The translations under genes were made by a program, and so were the position numbers. The notes beneath the pieces are model-generated. The model was not told the DNA's origin and ran no database searches. It saw only the letters and a list, made by a program, of their open reading frames with translations. Of a stretch of DNA of 29,764 nt, positions 23,525-29,764 are shown one piece after another. Position 1 is the first letter of the stretch; every line of letters starts with the position of its first letter. Location of the stretch: assembly GCA_002297365.1 (NCBI GenBank), contig DBKT01000006.1, forward strand, positions 1 to 29,764. The letters run 5' to 3'. The stretch is from Caryophanales bacterium UBA743 (GTDB lineage: Bacteria; Bacillota_I; Bacilli_A; RFN20; CAG-826).

Positions 23525-26287
23525 TTATCTGCGCAAGTCTGAGAACTTATTTTGAAGAATGGAGAAATCGCTGGCGTTGTTTCTAATTTGCAAAGATTTA
23601 ATGATTTTTCTTTCGGTTTCAGGTGTCCAATAAATCGTTAAATCATTTTTTGCCCTAGTAATAGCCGTGTAAAAAATATTGTGAGTAATTAATTCCTCTA
23701 CTTCATTTGTTATCACGATTTTAACGGAATCGTATTCAAGCCCTTGCGCTTTGTGTATAGAAACAGCATAAGCGATCTGAAAGGGGATTTTGCAATCCTC
23801 CTTCATATCGTTTTCATAATCTATATCTTTAGGATTTCTAACGGAAAAAGCAATAAGGCTCCGTCCGTCGCCAAAGTTCTTTACTAACTCAAATCCTTCT
23901 AATCGGTCAAAAGGATTAACGGATCTATTAACCACAATCTTAAAATGAAGATTGCCTTTTTCGTCCTTCTCCACTTCATCGATTTTCCCTTTTAAATTAT
24001 TATAAAGCAGGGAACCAAAGCGAGAGTTTTCAATAAATAAAATTGGATCTCCTTTTTTAAACGTATACTGTTTCCAATAAACCGCAGGATTTGGGTTTCT
24101 TGTTTGAAGATAATTGTTAATGTTATTCAAGCCATATAAGCCATCGTAATTAAGGCAAAGAATGACTTCATCCGAGCTTGAAGTTTCGAATAGCTCATCT
24201 CCAAGTTTTTTAGAAACTTTATATTTTTCAAACAGTTCAAATATCGAATCATCGTTTTCTCGTACCGCTTTCCATAAGTCCAATAAATGTTCATTTTTTT
24301 GAGCTCGATAGGCTGAACAAAGTTCTATTTTTTCTGTGTCCAAAAGAAAACGGAACAGCAAAGAATACCAATTGCCGAATTGTATTGATTCAATTTGATG
24401 CACGTCTCCCAAAAGAAGGAGCAGTTTAAAATGAGCTTTCTCAAGAACGGCAAGCATGTCTGTATTGGAGATGTTACTGCATTCGTCAACAATTAAAAAA
24501 TCGCAATCTGGGACATTTTCTTCTTTCAAACGTAGAAACCTATATGTCGTGAAATATTGAGTTCCTTCTTCACCCAATTTCTTTCTTAGATTCATTAAAG
24601 CTGGATTCGTGTTGGTCAAGCAAAGCACTTTTGTTTCTTTGCCAAGTATTTTAAGAAGATAGCTTGCGAAGGTGCTTTTCCCGGAACCCGCACAGCCGTA
24701 TATGGCGAAAAGAGAACCATTTTTATACATTGTTTTTAAAGCCGAACTTTTCTGCGGGTCATCTATTTTAAAATCTATCTCTTCAAACCTTGATTGAATG
24801 TAGGAGGTAAAATCTGGAACATTTGAACATTTTGCCAAATCCAAGAGCTTTTTTATCAATTTATGACAAGTTTGTTCGGTGCCGTTTTCATAGATATAAT
24901 TATTGAAAAAATGCAGTTTATATTCGTCATTAAAACCTTTTTCGTTACACAGAGTATTAAAGCTGCGAACGCTCTCTTCTGTTTTCTCAAAAGTGGTTTC
25001 ACCAGGAATTTGGTTGTAAAGGGCGGATTTATCCAAACTCATTTTATTAACCCATCTTTTAATCAATTCATCTTCATGCTCCACCGAAGGAAAACAATCT
25101 AGCAGAGTCTCAAATCTGGGATTATGTTTGACCAAAGAAAAAACGTATGGCATGCCATCGAAAAGAGAATCCGCTTTTCTGACCCTGATTTCATCACTTA
25201 AAATTGAGGAATAACCCGACAAAGGCATTTGTTCTTTCAAAATTCTATTGTTGATAGTGCGAAGAAGATATTTATAAACATTTCTCCCAATTTGATCACT
25301 CAAAAGAATTCTTCGAGATTTAGTTAAAAAGAGATGCAAATATGATTCTTTTGTTATATGAATGGTATCTAAAAGATGTTTGAAATCATGCTCATCTGCA
25401 ATTAAAAGCTCATCTAAAGGCGCTTTGTATTCCTGAATATAAGATAACAACCGATAGTATTCTTTTCCTGGAGAAAAAGTGCTTTTTAAAGTAATTCCAA
25501 TAATTTGCAGTAAACGGCCAAATTCACAAGGTCGAATGGCAACCTGATAATCCGTCAAAAAATTCAGGTAAACCTTTACGCCAAAAAGTGAAACAGGTTT
25601 CTTCAAAAATGAAGCCTTGATGGCGTAATTATCAAAAACATCAATTTTTGAAAAGGCGGTAAAGCGATCAAATTTGCTTAGGCCATCATTCGCGCTCGAT
25701 AAAGTGTATTCATAAAAAAGAACGTTCTGGCAATAAATGGTTTTCTTTTTCTGAACATAATATAAATCTCTTCCTGTCGAAGAGCGATCGTCAAAGACTA
25801 TCGATTGCATAACTTTTATAATTTCCAAATAGTACGTTTCGAACGTTTCGTCCAAGTCCATTGGAAAGCGATCCAATTCATGAAGAACGTCCAAACCAAA
25901 TTCGTCTTTCAAAAAGTTTTTTAAATGAAGTAGATTTTCGCAATATCTTAGCATCAATCTCTCTGCTTCTTCTCCAAAAGGAGAATAATGGGACAGGCTT
26001 ATTTTTGAACGTAAGTAAAAGTCATATATGAATTTATAGTTTTTATTGGTTTTGACATATTTAAGGCCTTGAACAACATAATCATATTGATTTTTAAATG
26101 TTTGGGGTTTGTTTTTTAAAAGGCAACATACACAAACAGAATTAATCAAGTCTCGCAAACGTTTTATCACATCTGTGGAAACAATTTCTCGTTCCTCAGC
26201 TGGATATCTTTTAATTGTTGCATCTATCCAGTCACAAATATCGACAACGTTGTTTTTCCAAAATTGAAAATTAAATTCATGTATCAT
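23525..26287 (-). CDS. SF1 helicase with long unassigned N-terminal region, partner of AbiH
   Basis: This 920-aa protein ends in a superfamily 1 helicase core of RecD/UvrD-like type: Walker A YGCAGSGKST (530-539), motif Ia VLCLTNTNPA (554-563), Walker B FLIVDECSN (597-605), motif III LLGDVHQIESIQFG (626-638) with the GDxxQ signature, an SAYRA segment (658-662), then IHKAQGLEYDSVKIVI (844-859) and FYTAITRAK (872-880) as motifs V and VI. All catalytic residues are present. Residues 1-520 are helical and match no domain I know. The ribosome binding site is weak (AAAGAA). A promoter-like extended -10 sits at 26372-26380. Probably senses or processes phage nucleic acid in concert with AbiH; that role is inference. 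Confidence 0.8.
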   Translation of the reverse strand: MIHEFNFQFWKNNVVDICDWIDATIKRYPAEEREIVSTDVIKRLRDLINSVCVCCLLKNKPQTFKNQYDYVVQGLKYVKTNKNYKFIYDFYLRSKISLSHYSPFGEEAERLMLRYCENLLHLKNFLKDEFGLDVLHELDRFPMDLDETFETYYLEIIKVMQSIVFDDRSSTGRDLYYVQKKKTIYCQNVLFYEYTLSSANDGLSKFDRFTAFSKIDVFDNYAIKASFLKKPVSLFGVKVYLNFLTDYQVAIRPCEFGRLLQIIGITLKSTFSPGKEYYRLLSYIQEYKAPLDELLIADEHDFKHLLDTIHITKESYLHLFLTKSRRILLSDQIGRNVYKYLLRTINNRILKEQMPLSGYSSILSDEIRVRKADSLFDGMPYVFSLVKHNPRFETLLDCFPSVEHEDELIKRWVNKMSLDKSALYNQIPGETTFEKTEESVRSFNTLCNEKGFNDEYKLHFFNNYIYENGTEQTCHKLIKKLLDLAKCSNVPDFTSYIQSRFEEIDFKIDDPQKSSALKTMYKNGSLFAIYGCAGSGKSTFASYLLKILGKETKVLCLTNTNPALMNLRKKLGEEGTQYFTTYRFLRLKEENVPDCDFLIVDECSNISNTDMLAVLEKAHFKLLLLLGDVHQIESIQFGNWYSLLFRFLLDTEKIELCSAYRAQKNEHLLDLWKAVRENDDSIFELFEKYKVSKKLGDELFETSSSDEVILCLNYDGLYGLNNINNYLQTRNPNPAVYWKQYTFKKGDPILFIENSRFGSLLYNNLKGKIDEVEKDEKGNLHFKIVVNRSVNPFDRLEGFELVKNFGDGRSLIAFSVRNPKDIDYENDMKEDCKIPFQIAYAVSIHKAQGLEYDSVKIVITNEVEELITHNIFYTAITRAKNDLTIYWTPETERKIIKSLQIRNNASDFSILQNKFSDLRR

Positions 26288-26371
26288 TGTTATTCTTTTT
26301 CAACATCCAAAAACGCACCATTAGTTCAAAAAAACGAACAGCAACCCCGGTAAGATGTGTTTGCATTAATA

Positions 26372-26380
26372 AGTATATCA
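26372..26380 (-). promoter_or_regulatory. Extended -10 promoter element of the helicase-AbiH cassette
   Basis: The minus strand reads TGATATACT, an extended -10 (TGnTATACT), about 85 nt before the helicase ATG. It overlaps the inverted repeat ATATC-AAAA-GATAT (26375-26388), which could be an operator. The -35 lies between here and the IS481-like end at 26440. Confidence 0.45.
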
Positions 26381-26432
26381 AAAGATATGTTTTTAAGTCT
26401 CGTTCCTTCTTAACGTTAATCAAAAGGCATTG

Positions 26433-27479
26433 TTAGCTGTCAAATGATGTGAAACATTTAAGAAGCTTCAGGCATCTCACTTCCCCAGTATCGTGCATCA
26501 GCTTCCCAAGCTTTTCAATCTCAATTTCATCCGGGCTCTTCAAATCAAGCACGTTTCTCGGCGTTTTTTTGTATTTCCCCATCCATCTTTTGCCTTGCCC
26601 CCTCAAGTCCTCGAGGGAATAGAAGCTGAGGGTTCTGTAGAATTTTTCCTGGTCGATCCTGTGGGATCGCTCGACTTTCCCGTTGTGCTCCGGCGTTCTC
26701 GGGCGGATGAATTTGTGCGATATGCCTTCCTCAAGGCAAAAACGCTCGAGGAAATTCGGGCCATCCCTGGAAACCGACGAGAACCCCTTCCCTTTGGCGG
26801 ACGCCCTGTCGGAGAACTCGAAGCCGTTGTCGGTCTGGATGGTTTTCGGGGCGTATCCGAAGAAGGCGATGGCCTCTCTGAGCCCGTTGACCGTCTCGTA
26901 CATGGAATGCTCGTCGGCGAAATGAAGGAACCTCTTTCTGGAGGCCTCGTCCAGATAAGTGTATTGGTAGAACCTGCCTTCCAGCCCCGGCGCCTTGCAT
27001 TCCGCCGGGACGTATTTGACGTCCACCTGCCATTTGTCCCCGGGGTAGTCCGGCGTAAGGTATTTGCCGTCGTGCCTTCTCTTGGGATTGGTTTTATAAG
27101 GCTCGTAGCCATCGAGCCTTTTCAGTATCCTGAGGCACGTTGAGTAGCACATGGCCCATCCCGATTTGACGGTTTTGACCCATATGTCAATCGAGCTGTC
27201 GCCCGGGTTTCTCCTCCGATAGCCGCTTATTTTGGAAACGGCCTCTATGGGCGTCTTCCTCGGATGCTCCGAATGTGGCCTGTGGCTCTTGTCCATGAGC
27301 GATTCCCCCGTCCCGTCGTACCTCTTCCTCCAACGCCAAAAGGTGGTCCTCTTGACCTTGTAATATGCGATGGCTTTTCTTATGCTCCACCCCGATTCGA
27401 CGACCCTCCTCACCGAGTGGAGCCTCGTCTCCAGATCGTAGGGCAGGTAATTCCTCGCCTTTTCGCTTATAATGTCCAT
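26433..27479 (-). CDS. IS481-like DDE transposase
   Basis: This 348-aa transposase begins with a winged HTH region (ARNYLPYDLETRLHSVRRVV and AIAYYKVKRTTFWRWRKRY, residues 8-54), followed by a basic linker and an rve integrase core: D153 (KWQVDVKYV), D217 (TIQTDNGFEF) and E270 (NGKVERSHR), all present. IS481 and IS3 relatives share this plan; a single uninterrupted frame without a frameshift favours IS481. The start at 27479 follows AAAGGAG at about 7 nt, with TATAAT at 27513-27518. Unusually, the last codons lie within the left terminal repeat, and the stop codon falls just outside it. The gene is markedly GC-rich compared with its surroundings. Confidence 0.85.
   Translation of the reverse strand: MDIISEKARNYLPYDLETRLHSVRRVVESGWSIRKAIAYYKVKRTTFWRWRKRYDGTGESLMDKSHRPHSEHPRKTPIEAVSKISGYRRRNPGDSSIDIWVKTVKSGWAMCYSTCLRILKRLDGYEPYKTNPKRRHDGKYLTPDYPGDKWQVDVKYVPAECKAPGLEGRFYQYTYLDEASRKRFLHFADEHSMYETVNGLREAIAFFGYAPKTIQTDNGFEFSDRASAKGKGFSSVSRDGPNFLERFCLEEGISHKFIRPRTPEHNGKVERSHRIDQEKFYRTLSFYSLEDLRGQGKRWMGKYKKTPRNVLDLKSPDEIEIEKLGKLMHDTGEVRCLKLLKCFTSFDS
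26440..26456. repeat. Left inverted repeat of the IS481-like element
   Basis: TCAAATGATGTGAAACA, perfect over 17 bp against the right end, 19 bp with one mismatch if extended outward to T(G/T). It is read as the coding end of the transposase (residues CFTSFD). Confidence 0.85.
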
Positions 27480-27553
27480 GGCATCTCCTTTCGTGTTTTC
27501 TTGGTCGAAAACATTATAAGGCGGGATGCCTTTCTTTTTGCCCGCCCGGCGCG

Positions 27554-27569
27554 AACCCCCTAGGGGGTT
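27554..27569. repeat. 16-bp perfect palindrome upstream of the IS481-like transposase
   Basis: AACCCCCTAGGGGGTT lies between the right inverted repeat and the transposase promoter. Many insertion sequences carry such a hairpin near the promoter end to block transcription from outside; that role is inferred. Confidence 0.6.
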
Positions 27570-27597
27570 TGGAGGGAAAGGGATCGGCTACCGATTT

Positions 27598-27614
27598 TGT
27601 TTCACATCATTTGA
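27598..27614. repeat. Right inverted repeat of the IS481-like element
   Basis: TGTTTCACATCATTTGA, exact inverse of the left repeat. Confidence 0.85.
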
Positions 27615-28199
27615 AATAGAACAAATAACAAGAATCTCTTCGGAAAAACGTCATTGATTTTTTCGGATTATTCGAAATACAAGGGAAACGAAACCCATCC
27701 AAACGGGATCCTCGATTCATTGGCAACTCAAAGCAAAGTTTTGATGCATGGGATTCCATATCAAGCTATCACTTCTGAGTCTGGATGTTTCGGAGGTGAT
27801 GACGTGAATTCTAATTCTCTTTGGCGGGTGACGAACTTGCAAGGGGGCTCGCTTTCCTGTAACTAGATTGCTCCAAAATCATGGTGCTGAAAAAGGACAA
27901 GAATAATGGTTCTGTTCTAGGGAGTGGCGAAGAAAATCGCATAATAAAGCATTCGACTATACCGACAAGAGCACGCCTATTTTCATTCTAATCATGATAC
28001 TCAATGCTCACTCTATCGAAAACAATAATAAATGAAGAGCGGTCATCGTCTAAAAGCAACACGCTGTCATTAGCGCCCAGCATGAAGGAAAAAGCGATAA
28101 GGCTAGAGTTGCGCAAAAGAAGAAATGTTGGGGATTTTTTCTAATTATCACTGCGTTGTTTGCGAGTGCGTGGGGATTTGACGAAGGCAAGTAAAATGG
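27615..28199. other. Gene debris between the IS481-like element and the lipoprotein gene
   Basis: A plus-strand frame open from the IS edge to TAG at 27864 reads GILDSLATQSKVLMHGIPYQ and on, with a TTG as the only candidate start, so it may be the remnant of a gene. A second plus-strand fragment, 28054-28194, has no start codon and ends with a membrane-like segment (CWGFFLIITALFASAWGFDE). Neither has a ribosome binding site and neither is recognised; both are probably broken genes. Confidence 0.35.
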
Positions 28200-28228
28200 T
28201 TGACGTTTTTATTTACCAATTATATATT
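28200..28228 (+). promoter_or_regulatory. Promoter of the lipoprotein gene
   Basis: TTGACG (28200-28205) and TATATT (28223-28228) are 17 bp apart, close to the vegetative consensus, 28 nt before the ATG at 28256. Confidence 0.75.
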
Positions 28229-28247
28229 TTGAATGATAAATAATTGG
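28216..28247. repeat. 8-bp inverted repeat spanning the lipoprotein promoter and leader
   Basis: CCAATTAT (28216-28223) and ATAATTGG (28240-28247) are perfect complements separated by 16 bp. It covers the -10 box and the start of the leader and ends at the GGGG ribosome binding site, so it could be an operator. Confidence 0.4.
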
Positions 28248-28255
28248 GGTTAAAA

Positions 28256-28873
28256 ATGAAACGATATTTATTTTTAGGGCTATTGTTAGCACCATGCGCT
28301 TTATGCGGTTGCTCAAATGGGGAAACAATCGTTCAAACAAAAGGCATTGTGGATTGCTACTCGATTCATGTAACTAGTGGAACATCGACTGTTTTTAACG
28401 CGAGGTATTCTGCTGGCTACGCTGAAGTTCACGAATACACAAGTTCAAAAGGAGATTCAATTTATACCGATGGTCCAGATTATCAAACAAGATCTGTAAT
28501 TCGTTCGTATAATAACAGATACACAAGCGATTATACTGAATATTCGTATGTTGGTTTTGTTGGATACCTAACTGTTGAATATAATTATTATCTCGATTTG
28601 GATAATAAATCGATTGATTCTGCAGTTAAGTATAGCGAATATTTGTACAGTGAAAACCCAGTCACAAATAAAAAAGCAGATAACAAGAAAGCCTACGATT
28701 GTGCCAAGAAAAACTATTTTTACAGTTCTTCCTTTTCCGGTGGCCTGGATCCCGATACTAAAGAATACTTTTACATTTTGAGAGCGGATTTAGTTGAAAA
28801 ATCATTGATGAGACATTCCTATATGAAGTTGGGGGAAGATTGTGTTATAACCTACGAAGTCAAATGGTTTTGA
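28256..28873 (+). CDS. Putative lipoprotein of unknown function
   Basis: This 205-aa protein has a lipoprotein signal MKRYLFLGLLLAPCALCG followed by the lipidated C19 (lipobox L16-C17-G18-C19). The mature part is rich in Tyr, Ser and Asp, lacks a known motif and is predicted to be exposed outside the membrane (for example YTSDYTEYSYVGFVGYLTVE). A TTG four codons upstream is possible, but the ATG at 28256 is better placed relative to GGGG and gives a normal signal peptide. It is the only clearly intact plus-strand gene of the island besides the IS30 transposase, has its own promoter and no partner. No family recognised. Confidence 0.75.
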   Translation: MKRYLFLGLLLAPCALCGCSNGETIVQTKGIVDCYSIHVTSGTSTVFNARYSAGYAEVHEYTSSKGDSIYTDGPDYQTRSVIRSYNNRYTSDYTEYSYVGFVGYLTVEYNYYLDLDNKSIDSAVKYSEYLYSENPVTNKKADNKKAYDCAKKNYFYSSSFSGGLDPDTKEYFYILRADLVEKSLMRHSYMKLGEDCVITYEVKWF

Positions 28874-29097
28874 TACAAAGCACAAACATATGAGCAGATT
28901 GCATAAACGAGAGTGTCAAACGTCCTTGCGGGCACGGCACAACTGAACAAAATGCAGGGTACGATAATCGGAATCGCATAAAAACCGATGCCCCGGTTTT
29001 GAAATGCGCTGAATACTCAAAAAATATTGATTAGTGTCGTTAATTCTTTTCGGTCGGGAAGAAAGAAGCGCTGAATATTATCTTGTTTCGGTTGATT
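28874..29097. other. Intergenic stretch after the lipoprotein gene
   Basis: No gene seen. A weak hairpin, AAAACCG/CGGTTTT at 28981-29000, may end lipoprotein transcription. Short GC-rich patches near 28920-28940 suggest old insertion-sequence debris. Confidence 0.3.
28981..29000 (+). terminator. Possible lipoprotein terminator
   Basis: AAAACCG-ATGCCC-CGGTTTT forms a 7-bp stem whose 3' side supplies the T residues; no further U-run follows. Confidence 0.35.
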
Positions 29098-29223
29098 TTA
29101 TTTAACCTTAATTATCAAAATAAGCATTGTATCTTCTAGAAGGGGCAGCTTTTCATCCACGTTGTATTCATAGTATCGTCTCCCATTAATCACATGGATC
29201 TTGTATTTCTCATACATATCCAT
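29098..29223 (-). CDS. Possible 41-aa protein
   Basis: ATG at 29223 with GGGGG 8 nt upstream opens 41 codons of protein-like sense (MDMYEKYKIHVINGRRYYEY, then NVDEKLPLLEDTMLILIIKV). It is not recognised. A shorter frame with protein-like sense (SSFDEYRMQADFLLNRMNL) ends with TAG just upstream on the same strand, and an extended -10 lies at 29353-29361. It may be a small gene or the tail of a decayed one. Confidence 0.3.
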   Translation of the reverse strand: MDMYEKYKIHVINGRRYYEYNVDEKLPLLEDTMLILIIKVK

Positions 29224-29352
29224 ATAAATGCCCCCTATTGATTGCTATAAGTTCATCCTATTTAATAAAAAATCAGCCTGCATGCGATATTCATCAAAAC
29301 TACTATTTAACAACCGAAATCCAATTGTCGGTTATGAAACATGGCACTTATA

Positions 29353-29375
29353 AGTATATCAGATAATCGATTATC
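29353..29375 (-). promoter_or_regulatory. Extended -10 with adjoining 14-bp palindrome
   Basis: The minus strand reads GATAATCGATTATC (29375 to 29362, a perfect palindrome) directly followed by TGATATACT (29361 to 29353), an extended -10. The same TGATATACTTAT string lies upstream of the helicase gene. It could drive the 41-aa frame at 29098-29223. Confidence 0.4.
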
Positions 29376-29427
29376 CAAATAGATAAAGCGGACTCATAGT
29401 ATACGTCGTTAACTAACACCCCCAATT

Positions 29428-29452
29428 AAAACAAAACCACCTTAATTGGTGG
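29428..29452 (-). terminator. Intrinsic terminator after the IS66 transposase
   Basis: On the minus strand CCACC-AATTAA-GGTGG is followed by TTTTGTTTT, 35 nt past the transposase stop codon. Confidence 0.7.
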
Positions 29453-29487
29453 TGGGGTTCAAATCTTGCCGACAGGATGTTGCCGGT

Positions 29488-29764
29488 TTAGTTACTAATT
29501 TCTAGGGTTCTAGAATATGGAAGCAGGTCATCGATTGGCTTATTTTTCATATTCTCTAAAATATATTTGATATAGCGGTATGGGTCCAATTCATTGATCA
29601 CTGCGGTTCTAATAATCGAGAATAGTTTAACTGTGTATATTGCTCCTGCCTCACTTCCAGAGGTTTGAAACACCTTCTGGTTGACGACAAACGGTTTAAC
29701 GACGTTTACGGAGGCTTTTGTTTCATTTGGAACGTTTTTCAATGCAGTAGTCAACGTTTTGTAG
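29488..29764 (-). CDS. IS66-family transposase, C-terminal part (cut by window edge)
   Basis: The last 90 or so residues of an IS66 (TnpC-type) transposase are encoded. KLFSIIRTAVINELDPYRYI followed by KYILENMKNKPIDDLLPYS is the characteristic IS66 C-terminal segment (compare (Y)SI(I/V)ETAK.NGL.P..YL.YLL...P....D.LLPW). The full protein is about 500 aa; the frame stays open to the right edge without a stop, so the rest presumably continues beyond the window. It shows mild divergence from the consensus (for example PYS in place of PW) and may be intact or a relic. Confidence 0.8.
   Translation of the reverse strand, partial: YKTLTTALKNVPNETKASVNVVKPFVVNQKVFQTSGSEAGAIYTVKLFSIIRTAVINELDPYRYIKYILENMKNKPIDDLLPYSRTLEISN

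Larger units (their letters stand above)
26440..27614 (-). mobile_element. IS481-like insertion sequence with 17-bp perfect inverted repeats
   Basis: TCAAATGATGTGAAACA at 26440-26456 recurs in perfect inverted orientation at 27598-27614 and encloses the transposase. Comparison of the flanks shows no clear target duplication. The element lies about 60 bp upstream of the helicase promoter element. Confidence 0.85.

Noticed and set aside
26493..27143. 216-codon frame antisense to the IS481-like transposase
   Set aside because: High GC lowers stop frequency on the opposite strand; it has no ribosome binding site or recognisable domain.
13000..29764. CRISPR array
   Set aside because: No regularly spaced direct repeats and no cas genes were seen anywhere in the window.

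Overview
The window looks like a chromosome segment of a low-GC Gram-positive bacterium (Bacillota, Bacilli or Erysipelotrichia-like, possibly an uncultured gut or rumen lineage). This rests on the YhaM exoribonuclease, RecX, the YwqB/YwqA-like SWIM + SNF2 pair, the GT4 glycosyltransferase + flippase-like pair, Lys/Glu-rich proteins, AGGAGG-type ribosome binding sites and lipoproteins with an L-C-(G/S)-C lipobox. TGA is a normal stop, so this is code 11 and not a Mycoplasma-type code. No species can be named from sequence alone.

Region 1 (1-13.57 kb, conserved chromosome, almost all minus strand). In transcription order there is a SWIM zinc-finger protein then an SNF2 helicase (9042 to 4430); a flippase-like membrane protein, a GT4 glycosyltransferase, RecX and YhaM, tightly overlapping (4372 to 74); a small region of lineage-specific genes with a frameshifted lipoprotein (9301-9991) and an unknown 250-aa protein; an NAD-dependent sugar epimerase with its own promoter and terminator; and an HAD hydrolase-flavin reductase pair. 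The extreme left edge resembles the end of an IS3/IS150-type element.

Region 2 (13.63-29.76 kb, accessory). It begins at a plus-strand tRNA-Leu(UAG) with a good terminator. Behind it lies what looks like a defence island on the minus strand: a 991-aa multidomain metallophosphoesterase; a compact type II restriction-modification operon (XRE regulator, C5-cytosine methylase, PD-(D/E)XK endonuclease, joined by ATGA overlaps, with a promoter and a perfect operator-like palindrome); an IS30 element; about 1.1 kb of decayed coding sequence; and a two-gene cassette of a 920-aa SF1 helicase plus an AbiH-family protein. An IS481-like element sits just upstream of the cassette. After that come gene debris, a putative lipoprotein with a textbook promoter, and the C-terminus of an IS66 transposase running off the right edge. 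No integrase and no repeat of the tRNA 3' end were seen, so integration at the tRNA is unproven.

The most likely undescribed systems are the SF1 helicase + AbiH cassette (helicase with about 520 N-terminal residues I cannot assign) and the large metallophosphoesterase beside the tRNA. The IS30 and IS481-like elements are visibly GC-richer than the AT-rich defence genes around them, which fits repeated acquisition from different sources.
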